Shown here: in pieces, positions 1 to 11,600 of the stretch
Numbering within the stretch: position 1 is the stretch's first letter
How the letters are laid out: every line of letters begins with the position of its first letter
Source: Climacteris rufus
Lineage: Eukaryota > Chordata > Aves > Passeriformes > Climacteridae
Reading direction: 5' to 3'
DNA length: 64,000 bases
Assembly: GCA_013398175.1 (NCBI GenBank)
Contig: VZRZ01004645.1
Coordinates: 124,001 to 188,000 of the forward strand
Notes under the pieces: generated by a model
Databases searched by the model: none
Told to the model about the DNA's origin: nothing
Seen by the model: only the letters and a program-made list of their open reading frames with translations
Position numbers and translations under genes: made by a program

Positions 1-1332
1 GAGATTTTAAGCAAATGACCTCTTGACATCTGTCCTTACAGTTTCCCTGGCCTCCTTCTGTTCTATACCAACTACTCCTCTGACTGTTTCCTATCCATAG
101 AGTTATGACAGCTCCAGTTCTGGGAGGTGACAGCAGCCTGTGGTTATTTGTTCTCCCAATAGACATACCATGCATATAGAAACTTTGTGAGCACTTCAAG
201 CATGGTCTAAACCAAATTGGATGAGCTATATAACTTTTCTGCCTTGATTTTTTCACCTGAAAACTACAGGATTTTGATTCATTCTTGATTGCAAAAAGAT
301 TTTTGATCCTTGCAGGATGGTGCTGAAAAGTGCAAGATTTGTCCCTTATTAGTTTCCACTTCAGGCATTATTGTTTGAGTAGGAGTGAGTTTATCTTTGA
401 TTGCTTTTAATCAATAAAATGTACTTATCTGTAAGTGGAGTTTGATAAGCATCAAGTACAGCGTGAAAGAACTGGTTAATCTGTTGTTAATGAAAAGTTT
501 TATCTGGATGACAACATCTTGCTTCTGAGATATTTGCTTTTGAGCATTAGGACACAAACCACTCCAGTGTTCATCTTCAAGAAAATCTGCTAGGTGTATA
601 AGTTAACTTTAATAAGCCTTGCAAATGGCTATAGTGAGGAGAGTCCTCCAAAGAGGATGGTTAAGTACTATTACTATTGTGAGAATGAACATGGAGGTGA
701 AGTCTGTGCAGAGGAGAAAAGTATCCTAAAAATAATTTGTTATTCAGAAACATCCTTTGCTTTGCTTCCATGCAGAAATCTCATGAGGAATTTGTACTGC
801 ACTTCATAATCACTGGAAGCCTAATTGAGTCAAGGAAATTACATCTGTAAAACTAGAGTTTGTAAAACCAGATACAATTCCACAGTGCCTGATTCAGTAC
901 CCACTGAAGTCATAATGTGCCCTGCTGAATTCAACAGAAATGAAATTGGAGGATTTTATGTACATGATTAAATAAAAGCTGCAAATTGACCAACACCTAT
1001 GAATCTGATGCTATAGTTGAGATGATGTAGTTGAGCCATCATTTAAATTCTTCTCTTGTACCCATTGTTTGTGTGCTTATGTGTACTTTAATATGGAATC
1101 CTGCACCAGTGCTTTATGAATTCTCTGTAAAGGGAAGCTGGTTAATGCAGTACCACACCTGACATTTTGAATATGAACATGCCAAAAAATTAAATCAGCC
1201 AGTAAGTTTGTGGAATAATTATGATCCTTATATAATCTACATTTTCATCCCCCATGTAACAACTGTGGTCTGGGCTTCCTCCTGTGGAACTCATTCACAG
1301 GGATTTTGCTGGATGTTTGTGCTCGCCTTCCC
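1..1332. other. Upstream intergenic DNA, no gene seen
   Basis: AT-rich, no coherent coding exon or known repeat. A few AATAAA motifs (for example near 413 and 971) could belong to the 3' UTR of an upstream gene, but nothing else supports that. Confidence 0.5.
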
Positions 1333-1545
1333 AGAATCACAGAATGGGTGAGGCTGGAAGGGACCACAGTGGGTCATGTGGCCCAACATCCCTGCCCAGG
1401 GTTGTCCTAGAGCACATTGCACAGAATTGTGTGCAGATGGTTCTGGAATATCTCCAGTGAGGGAAACTCCACAACTCCACTACTCGTCTGGGCAGCCTGC
1501 TCCAGTGTGCGGTCACTGCACAAAGTTCTTCCTCATATTCAGGCA
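1333..1545 (-). mobile_element. CR1 LINE 3'-end fragment
   Basis: Starts with agaatcacagaatggg, the reverse complement of the CR1 3' terminal repeat, then ggctggaagggaccac, tctccagtgagggaaactcc, gggcagcctgctccagtg and ttcttcctcat. These are the usual landmarks of the CR1 3' region read antisense. It is a 5'-truncated copy, as is typical for CR1. Confidence 0.85.
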
Positions 1546-4147
1546 TTCCCAGTACAGGCAGTAAAATTACCGTGGATCACAGCCACCTCAATCCATTGCT
1601 TTTAAACATCAAGTTCTTATTCTTACAGAGTGAATAATGAGACTTTCCACTGCCTTTGGAGATAGGGACAAACATAAGGCTACAACAAGATCACGTGCAA
1701 AAGTAACTTGAACAGATAAGCATGTATTTAGGGAAAGGAAAATATTTTTGGTGTTATAATGCCATCTCAATAAAAAGAACAGAAACTTCATCTTTTAATT
1801 TATGGTATTGTGGTATTTCATATTCTCAGCACTTGGTTAAACATTGCTGGAGATTTTGTGATAAGAGTACTTGCAATGCTAAGTAGAAAGGGAATGACCT
1901 TTAGAGCACTGCCATTGTTCACATATCGTTCCAGCAGGTAGGTCTAGTGCTCAGGCTGAGATTCTTTTTTTTTTTAAGGTGATGTGTTAATGTGTTATTG
2001 TTGTGTTACTTGGAGCTAACATTGTAAACATCTCCCACCTCATTAGCGGCAGTGCACATGACTTGGGTTACTTGGCAAAAAGGATCTGACCCAGTTTACT
2101 ATGTCTGTTTCTGTGGCTAATTAAAGAACCACAAGATTTCTTAATTGGGAAAATTGTGCCGGCAGACCTAACAGTGCCTGGACTAACCTGGGCTGCTGTG
2201 GTTTATTGCACGTTCACAACTGAGATCTGTGTGACTCTCACATGTCCCACTGCTTCTGCTGTGCCCACCTATGCTGATGTACCAATGTGAAATACCTGTA
2301 GGGGCTTAGAAATACTTGGCTGCCCTGCTACTTAAAATAACTAGTTAGGTGCCCAAAACCTACTGCTGGAAGCAGAAGGATTGGTAGTTTTGTAGTTGCC
2401 CATGGACTGGCTGTGAAGGTGTGAGTCCTTCCACATCCCATTAAATTATGTAGCCAGTATAAATCAGGTTAACTGGACTGATGTCAATATAGTAATCCTA
2501 ATTTATATCAAAGGTCTGGTCTATCTGCTGTCTAGCTTGGCATGTCTCAGATGAAGTGATGATAATGAAGCCTGGAATTTAGGCTGTCACTGTTTTTGAT
2601 GGAGTTCCCTTGTGCAAAACTGAAGAATGCAGTTAAATCTAAATTCATATCAGGGTGCAGCTGAGATCAGAGGCAGGTTTTGATACTGGAATGAGAATAA
2701 AAAGTGAAAAATCTATATATGTAGGAACGTGGAATACAGTTAATTTATGTTTTACAGTGAACTGAAATAAATGGGCAGGTGCAGTTAACTTGACAGTGGA
2801 GGAAGAAAAAATAACATTAATTGGCATCCTAGTTGTAACTTATCTAAAAGCCAAGGGCCTAGGAGAGCATGCAAGTATTGCTTCTCCATCAGGTCAGAAA
2901 CTAGTTAACAGGAAAAGGGGAATAAACTTGCTTTTCCCTTTGCTCTGCTCTATGTGTCTTGAGTGATTAATCTGTGCTTTGCCTCAAGCTGTTAATCTGC
3001 GGTGGTGACATTTCAATTATAAACGGCATTTTGTCCATCCCCTCTGGAAATTCTGGATTTGTCAGTGCTAAAACATCACCAGTACATGAATGCAACTTCA
3101 CTGATAAATGCACAGCTAAACCTTGTTTGCTTTCAAGAAACATTTTTGGAGGCTATGGCAGTATCTGCAAGCATGAACTTGAGTGCAGAAAGAACAGCAC
3201 ATCTTCCATACACAAACAATAAATTGAGACAATGCTGCCTTGATCAAAAGATGGGCAACAGAGTGACTGGGTAAGGCACTGATTCTCCAAACTTCCTTGT
3301 TTTCTTTTAAAAAACGTGAACAGTGAAAGTAGCAACAATAGCATTTCCACTTTGTCCTTTGGTGGATTTTCCTACTGACTTGTCATGCTCCTTTGTTCCT
3401 AATTTAACGAGATCTGATAATATGAGGGTGACTATTCCAGCTCCAATTTTTCTGTGTTAAGTCAAATGATTTCTTGTTATTAGAGACTATTCTGATTTGA
3501 TTGCTGTGTAACTGATTCTTATATCCTCCTAAGATTGCTTTATTTATTTATAAACTCTGGCTTCCTTCCTACTAGCCAATACTTCCTTTTAAAAAATTTA
3601 AATCCACTAATTTCTCTTTTTTTTCTGAAGTAATTCATCATTCATACATCTCCCTTCAGAACTGACTTTAGTTTCTTTTCATTTTTTCAAATGTTTTGAA
3701 AATTGCAGCACTTCAAGCCTCAACCTTTAAATGTTATTGCTTATAGAGAATATGCAGCCAATGAAAGGGCTGAGCAAGCTTCTCTCTGGCTCACCAGTCA
3801 CATTCGGCATTAATAAAAAACCCAGCCTCTATGTGTTATTTGATCCTTTGTTTTCTGGTATAAATTACACTGAGGAAACAGTTCTTGGTAACATTTCAAA
3901 AACATTATTTCCTTCACAGCCTCTGGTTAAGTGAGACCTTTGTTCAGGACAGGTTCATCCAGCATGTGCTCTTTAGGGGCAGGGAAATTCCACCACTACC
4001 TGGTGGCCATTGTTCTAAAGGTTGTTTGTGGCAATAATAACTAGAAATATTAAAAGTATAAACCTATGGGTGTGAGGGCTTTGAGAAATCACTGGAAATA
4101 TTTTAACATGCTCAGTCTATGACAGTATTTTGTAGTATTTTATAATT
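1546..4147. other. Upstream intergenic DNA, no gene seen
   Basis: No coding exon, RNA gene or known repeat recognised. Open frames are under 85 codons and overlap each other on both strands, as expected by chance. Confidence 0.5.
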
Positions 4148-4284
4148 AGAATCACAGAATATTCTGAGTTAGAAGAGACCCACAACGATCATGAAGTCCA
4201 ACCTTAAATGAATGGCCCATGTGGGGATCAAACCCACAACCTTGACATTATTAGCACCATGCTCTGTCCAACTGAGCTAATCTC
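4148..4284 (-). repeat. TguSINE1-like SINE (tRNA-Ile head, CR1 tail)
   Basis: Read on the minus strand, 4284-4213 is a tRNA-Ile(AAT)-like head. It has an A box (tagctcagttgg), an anticodon-loop sequence ctaataa with anticodon AAT, and a B box (ggtttgatccc). It is followed by a CR1-type 3' tail ending ...attctgtgattct (4212-4148). This matches the described build of the passerine SINE TguSINE1, mobilised by CR1. Several positions differ from tRNA-Ile and there is no proper acceptor stem end, so it is a retroposon and not a working tRNA gene. Confidence 0.8.
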
Positions 4285-5279
4285 AAATGAAGTGTTTCTA
4301 CTACAAAACAGTTTAAGTTCCTGGGCATGCAAAACCTATTTGACTTCATTAAGGCTCTGCTGAAATATTACCTTGATTGCAGGATGGAAGTGTATTTTAG
4401 ATGAGTCTTCTTTTGATTAAGCAACTCCTCTTTGCTTCTCACATGCTATGGCAGATAACACAAAAACCTAAAACCTCCCCAACCCTCCCAACTGAAAAAA
4501 GGCAAACTAGAACACAGTATTTCAGCCAAAGGAGTAATTCTGTTTTTTTAATGGAATACTGTGCAAGTGTGTTTGTGCTGACCAGAGCATGATACCACAA
4601 CGGGGCTGGTAATGGGATATTAAAATTGAATTAATTCCTTGGGACCGTAGCTTGGGGTTGCTTGTTTTGTTTTGGTTCTCGTTCCCAGATGGTTCCTGCA
4701 TGGCAGCTGCTGTGTTCTCTCACCAGCCCGGGTGCTGCTGCTGGATGGGTGCTGGTTATCAGTGTTCAGCAGCCCCATGCACAGCCCTGGCACGGTGTAA
4801 CCCAGCATCACATCACCCCCCCAGCCCATCATCCTGATAACAAACCCATCAAGACCTGAATAAGGGTTTGTGTCCAACTTTGCAGGGTTTTTTTTTAGTT
4901 GTTAACCAGTAGCTGTAGCTGGACAGTTACGATTAATCAATTGCATTGTCAATTTCATATGCTGGGCTATTCTGTTGTTTTATGTAAAAGGAATGATAAT
5001 CCCAGGACAAGCGGGCTGTCTGGACAAGAGCCACCAAGAGCAGAACTGAGCAGTCACTGGGGGAAAGGCGATTCTGGCAGTGCGTGATAGCGACCACCGA
5101 CTCATGGACCACCGACTCAAAACGGGCTCCAGACTCAAATGGAGGGAAAAGTTAAGTGCTGATGTCTTTGCCTGTTAAACAGTGTCAATAATGCATAAGT
5201 TTGATGATCTGTGAGCCAGCCTCTTGTGGGTTACCCCTTACCTCCCTACCTGGCACGAACTACAGTGAAATACACACAC
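4285..5279. other. Intergenic DNA between SINE and CpG island
   Basis: No gene seen. GC content rises from about 4650 onward toward the XYLB promoter. Short direct duplications (for example gaccaccgactca repeated at 5091-5116) occur but no known element. Confidence 0.5.
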
Positions 5280-5352
5280 CTCGCCTCGGTGTGAGAACTG
5301 GGGCTGCGCGCCGGGGAACGAGCCCGCGTTCGGGATAACAACCCCAACATCC

Positions 5353-5448
5353 CCCCAGCACGGCCTCACCCCAGCACGGCATCACCCCAGCACGGCCTCA
5401 GCCCAGCACGGCATCACCCCAGCACGGCCTCAGCCCAGCACGGCATCA
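5353..5448. repeat. 16-bp minisatellite, 6 copies, with a 32-bp higher-order period
   Basis: Six uninterrupted units of the form SCCCAGCACGGCMTCA start at 5353, 5369, 5385, 5401, 5417 and 5433. The units alternate between ...GGCCTCA and ...GGCATCA, so the true repeating block is a pair (32 bp, three copies). The array ends about 175 bp before the XYLB start codon, at the edge of the CpG island. Confidence 0.95.
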
Positions 5449-5622
5449 CCGCCGAGCTCTCCCCGGCCGCTCGGTGCGCGGGAGGCAGCGGGCGCTGAGC
5501 ACTCATTAACCGCGGTGCCGCGGCTCCTGGCCGGGGAGGCCGGGCCAGCAGAGCCACCCCCTTCCCGGTGCCTGCCCCGGCTGGCGGGCAAGGGCCAGGG
5601 CCGTGCCGAGCCGAGCCGAGCC

Positions 5623-5667
5623 ATGGCCGCTCCCTGCTACCTGGGCTGGGATTTCAGCACGCAGCAG
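5623..5667 (+). CDS. XYLB: XYLB coding exon 1
   Basis: Residues 1-15, ending in GWDFSTQQ, the N-terminal nucleotide/substrate-site strand of FGGY kinases with conserved Asp10. The ATG sits in an ideal Kozak context inside the CpG island, and no other ATG precedes it in frame. The N-terminus is about four residues shorter than in human. Donor gtaccg, phase 0. Confidence 0.95.
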
Positions 5668-8600
5668 GTACCGCGCCCCCCGCACCTCCTCTCCGCTCCC
5701 TCAGCAGGGCGGCGGGGCCGGGGCCCGGGCCGCCCCGGTTCCCCCGGGCCCTGCCGCTGCGGGGCTCCGCTGCCCGGGAAGGCTCCGAGCGAGGGCTCAG
5801 GATGCGGGAGGGCTCCGAGGGAGGGCTCCGGACGCGGGGGTGCGGGGGCTGCCCCGGCGGGATGCGGGGGACGAGCTCCGCGCTGCGCCGCCAGCACCGC
5901 AGCCGCCGGGCAAGAACGCGACCGGGCCTTCCTGCTCCCCGCCGCTTCCGTCCCCTCCCCGCGCCTTCCGTCCCCGCTCTCCTCCTCCCAGCGCCGGCTT
6001 TGCTGTGGGGGCTCCTCGCGGTGCCCGGGCCCGGCCGGGGCTGCAGCCAGCGGGGCGGGGCTCCCTGCCCGGGGCCCGACACGGCTGGTGCCAAACTGTT
6101 CACAGAATGACGGAATCACACAGTCCTGAGGGCTGCATTGCCCAGGGAGATTGTGGAGTCTGCCTCACTGGAGATATTTAAAAGCTCTCTGGCCACGGTC
6201 CTGTGCCGTGTGCTCTGGGATGAAGCTGTTTAAGGAGGGAGGTTGGACCGGAGCATCCACTGTGGGCCATTCCAACCTGTCCGATTCTGTGATGCTGTGG
6301 AAGGGACCTCTGGATATCATCCAGTCCAACCCCCCTGCCAAGGCTGGGTCACCCGGAGCAGGTGACACAGGAACGCGTCCGGGTGGGTTTGGAATATCTC
6401 CAGAGAGGGACACAGCACGTCCTCCCTGGACATCCTGTTCCAGTGCTCTGCTCCGATGTAACAAAGTTCTTCCTCTTTTGAAGTGGAACTTCCTGTGTTT
6501 CAGTTTATGGCCATAATAATTCTCAGCACTTCGTGTTGAGATGGGTGTGGGGCACAGGCATTGCACGTACCTGGTGATTCTCATGTGCCCTTCAGCTGCA
6601 TAAACACACCTTTCATCCCTTTGTCCCCTGTAAAGCAGTGGGTTGTGTGTCTGAATGTCCTGCTTCCCCGGCCTGCTAGGGATGGGTTAAATCCTACAAA
6701 GGAGTGCTGTGGCCCTTCTCTGTGTGCAGACTGCATGAAGACCCTTCTGTCTGCTGCTGTAGGAGCTGGGATTTGCACCCAAACCCAGCTTCCCAGGGTC
6801 CTTGTGGGAATCAAGACTGTGAACCTGGATGCTCAGGCTGCTGCTTGAAATTCTGATTTGTTGGCACAGCTGGGTATTGCTACACTGAGAATAGAAACTC
6901 TGCCCAAGATGTGCAGAGGCCTGAATATGTTAAAAATAGGCATTCAAGCATAAATCACCGTTATGGTTGTGCTGAAGTTTGGGAACTTGAAAAGACACAT
7001 CCAGGTTAGGCTGATCAAGTGTTTTTACAGGGACATGCTGCAAGCAGAGAGCCAATTAGGCTGCCGTGGCCAGAGCTGTTTTTAAGGTGGTGCAGATTGG
7101 TAATGAGTTGTGCCAGGGCATAGATAATGGCCCTACACTACTGTGGTAAAAATGGGGATGGCTTTGTTATTTGAATGCAGTTCCTTGAGATGACAGTCTT
7201 CATAGGGTTGTTTTGTAATCAGTTCCTTTAGCAGCAGTTGGCACTCTCTGCCTTGTTAATAGGCACAGAATGTGAGCTACCTTCTCACTTTACTGTTTTT
7301 GTTTAGAACTAGGTGAACTTCAGTGAAGATAGATGAAGAAGGGTTGTGGTACTTTTCTAATTTGTGTTTACAAGAAGGCTCAGCTTTATGGGGTTGGAGA
7401 TGTTGTTTTCTGTGTGTTGCAGAAGCTCAAAATACACTAGTGTGATGCTCTCTGAGCTTTGCCAAACTGGTGGAGTTTGCGTTACTCACCATTTGAGGAG
7501 GGAAAGTGTTCAAGGTACCCTAAAGGGTCTGTAAGGTTCCTCGGTAAAATGGGGCAGAAAAAAGGAGGGGAAAAAAAAAGAAGGCATGTGGCATCTTCAA
7601 TCTAAGATACTGTATTCTTTGGAGAAATTGGCAAAACTGGCTACTATGATGCAATCTGTGAACCTGGAAATAAGTTTGCAGTTCTTTAGCACAAGCCTGT
7701 AGCTTGATCTTGTGTGATAGAGGAGAAAGAAAACGAGGAGAGGAAATATAAGCAAACAAAACCACATGTTGCTGAATAGGTGACATCCTGGAAATTAGCA
7801 TAAAAGCTTCTTTAATGTAAAGTTATGCCCATACTTTCAGTGAGTAGTATGGATTGGGGTGATTTTTTTCCCCATTTTGTCTGTGGGAATTTAATTATTA
7901 TAAATGAGTTATCAGTGCTATTCAATTATTGCTAGATTTTGTTAACATCCTGTTTTATATCTTCTAGCTGAAAGTCATTGCTATTGATGAACAGCTGAGG
8001 GTCATTTATGAGGATAATGTTCATTTTGATAAGGACCTTCCGGAATTTAAGTAAGGCTTTTTATATTTTATATTTTACTTGGATAATGTAATTTAAAGCT
8101 TTGGAGATTGGGGTGAGGGGACTGTTGCCCTATTTGGTCTCATTGATATGTATGGAGGCATGGAAAAAGGTCGTGCCATGTCCATGTTTCCTACTTGGCA
8201 AGGGTAGTATATGCTCTTGCCTTCCTTGCATGTTGATATGACAAGAGCTCACAACAGGAAAGAAATTAAGAAAATATACCCCAAAATGTTATGTATAAAT
8301 AAACTATTTTTTTTCCTTTTGGGGCTTCAGTCTTGTGTACATGACTGTGTGGGATGCTCTCAGAACAGCAAGTAAATTACATGAGGGGAATGTCTAAAAG
8401 GCATTTGGAGACAAATTCAGTTGTTCAAATATCACGATAAGATGTAGGATGACAATATTTGTTTATTTAAGCAATAAACTAGAATTGGCAAATGTCATCC
8501 TCCCATCACAAGTTTCAATGAAATACATTTATTTACTTGATGGTTTAACAGCAAAAATTGAATTTCATCTTTGAGGTTCAAGTCACTGATTGTGACAGAA

Positions 8601-11600
8601 ATAACTATGAATTTCATGGAGTCAATGAGCAGTATCAGCAATGGAGTCTTATCACCCATCTTACTTCAGGATCAGTGGCTTTCCTTGAAAATTACTTATT
8701 TTGCAGTTGGGTCAAACATGTCACCTCCTAGGAGCTGGCTTTTACTTTTTCATGTTTCAAACACCAATCTTTGCTCTTAACATAAAAGCATTTGCAAATT
8801 CTCTTTGGTCATTGATAAACTTGAAGAAAGTTTTGCTTGACAGGGAAAAAATTGCTGAATTTACCTAGAGAAAATTCTGTTTTTCTGTAGGACTCAAGGT
8901 GGAGTCTATCTTCACAGTGACAGACTGACAGTCACTTCACCAGTGCTCATGTGGGTCAAGGTATGAACAAGCTTTATATGGTTCAAATTCTTCCTTGCTG
9001 TTACAGAAATGAAAGTTTATTCTAAGCAATAGTGGGACTCATCACTCAAATCAACACAGTCCTTTTGCTTATATTGTATTTCTTTGAAGTGTTACTCTGT
9101 GACTTTGGTATGCAAATAGTAATGCTATCGACAAATATAGTGGAAATTGCTAACATTTTGATTTTTTTTGTTTGTTTGTTTCTTCACTCTCTACTAATGC
9201 AGCATTCTGTGTGTGAGAAATTCCTTCCTGACTTTCCCTCATTTGGAAAAGGACTATTGTTTTTTTTTCCTCATACACAAATGGGGCAGCTGTCACTTTG
9301 CCTTGCTTAAATCCGTGTTTCTAGAGCATGCAGGTTACTTAAACTATTTTTTTTAGAATAAGCTTTGCTTACCAATTGCTGTCTCAACTGAGAAGTGGTG
9401 GAAGGGCAATTCAATGATTCCCAGTCACTTTGGCTGATGTTTATTTTGAAGTATAGCATTCTTTTTAAAACAAGGTCTTCCTTGCTTCTGTGCAGATTCT
9501 GCAACACTTGCTCTCACATGGTATTATGTAAATTTGTCTTACCAGAGGGATTTGAATAGTTAAAATATTTGAAAGGTCACAGAACCCCCAGCTGATGATT
9601 CACAGTAGTTGACAAAGGTTTGGTAAATTTGCTTGCAGTTGGTTTTTTGACCCATAATGAAGAGGAGCAGTTGTAATTATTAAATTAATAATATGATGAT
9701 ATAGGTATATGATGTTTCTTTGGAAATCTTGCAGCGGTTCCTTTGTCAAGAGTTTGGGAAGTGCTGATCTAAGTTAAACTATTTAAAGATAGATTAATTT
9801 TTGGTTTTAAACTTCAGGAAAACGTGTCAAGAACAAAGTTTACCTAGGTGCTTGAAGTGCTAAAATTCACTTGAATTAGCCTTCTGTTAAAGAACCTGTG
9901 AATTAGCTGACACTGGGGGCACTGGTGCTGAGGTTACCTAATGTCTTGTAGGATGGGGTGCAGGGTATACCCTATAAAGAGTTCATTGATTTCCTAAAGT
10001 TAAAACAGGAAGAGATAACCCTGCTTTGTTTGTGGCACTCTTAAAAGTGCTTTTTAATGAACTGGAATTCTTTAATTCTTGCCTCTTAATTAGGATTCAA
10101 AGAATGGATCTTTGTGATTCAGCTTCTTTAAAGATCTTATTTTTCCCTTGTGTGACTCAACTTTTCTTTTATGGATTCTTACTTAATAAATTAATTTATG
10201 TAGATTCTTGAGAAGTCCATAGTCATTAGCTAATTTTTCATTATCTGCCAATGAACTCTTATCAGTGATGACATGAATTTACTGTTTAATTCCAGATTGT
10301 GAGTATGCATAATTTGATAGCTCGTTACTGTCATTCTTGATTCTGTTTGTTGTTGTAGGCTCTGGATATGATCTTGGAAAAGATGAAGTCTTCAGGCTTT
10401 AACTTCTCTCAAGTCAGAGCTTTGTCTGGTGCTGGCCAGGTTAGTTTAAAAAGGAAAGTTCAGTTTTACTGTGTTTCTTCGACAGAGTATAAGGTGGAGT
10501 GATAAATTTAAATAATTGTATTACAGAAGACTGTAATGGCATAAAGTAAGATCAAAACTTCTATATAGACATCCACAGACACATTCCTCAGGGGAACCTG
10601 ACAGCTGAAGCACACAGAGCAATCACTAGAGATAGTGGGAGTGGAGGGTGAGGTTTGCAGTGCAGTTGTTTAGATCAGTGTAGTGCAGAACTACTCGACT
10701 TCCTGTTTTAATTCTTAGCTCATTTTGAATTTCAGCAGATCCAGGTGCTTGTGGAAAAAACAGAGAGGAGAACAATTTGCTAAAAGCCCAGTAACATCCT
10801 ACTGAGCACAGTTTTTTGTTGGCTAGGATAGAGCTCTGCCTCAGAACAACAAAACCCAAATGATGGGAGTCTTTGATGCAGAAGTGACAAAAATGCTGCC
10901 GTGATTTAGCCTGTAGTGCACAATGCCTTTTTTTTGAGATTTATAAACCCCACCCTGACATTTAGTCAGTTAGCCAGTCTCCTAGTACTCCAATGAATCA
11001 ACAAAGGCTTTTATAACTTTCACAGATGATATTCAGGGTGAGGACAGCACCAAAGTGATAGCTAATTCTGAGGTTTGTGTTATTCATCTTGATATATCTG
11101 GGACTAATTAATCAAAATGCTTGCTTTTATCTCCATGTTTCATTGACTTCAGTTGAAAGTCTGAGCAGAGTGTCTGAAAATCAGAGCTGGTGTCAAGGCT
11201 CTGTTATGAATTCTTCAGTAGAGCAGAAGTGAGGGACTGCCAAGTAACCCCACCTTACTCAAGTGAGAGAAGGGAGTGCATTTCCAGACTGTCCATATTC
11301 TCTTTATTTTACCCACCCTCCAACAAGGTGGGCAGGCATGTAACTGGTGAACTGGGGCTGTGCTGAAATAGTACAGAACTAAATCTTGACTGTGGAGCCC
11401 TGGCTACAGCTCACAGAGCACTCAAAGAAGTATCTAATGCCATTAGCAGGACAATAATATAGTTCCCACTAGAAGTTTCTGGAGTTCAAAATAATTTTCT
11501 GGTTTAGTTCCTGCTTTGCTCGATCTTCAAGAGTCTTTTATGAGACACTTGATTTGAAAAGGTGCATTTTTTGGTCCTAGTTTGGAGAGAATTCTCTTGT

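Larger units (their letters stand above)
5280..6110 (+). promoter_or_regulatory. XYLB: CpG-island promoter region of XYLB
   Basis: This is the only strongly GC- and CpG-rich stretch of the window, in otherwise AT-rich DNA. It covers the likely 5' UTR, exon 1 and the start of intron 1. There is no obvious TATA box near the start. GC-box-like sequence occurs at about 6050-6060 (ggggcgggg) and GC-rich blocks flank the ATG, which fits a housekeeping-type dispersed promoter. The exact transcription start cannot be read from the sequence. The long open frames in this stretch on both strands are a by-product of stop-poor GC-rich sequence. Confidence 0.8.

Noticed and set aside
4213..4284. Functional tRNA-Ile gene
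   Set aside because: It is fused to a CR1 tail, has several changes in the stems and lacks the proper 3' end; a SINE explains it better.
5430..6181. Several open frames of 120-204 codons on both strands
   Set aside because: They come from stop-poor CpG-island sequence around XYLB exon 1. Only the 15-codon exon 1 matches a known protein.
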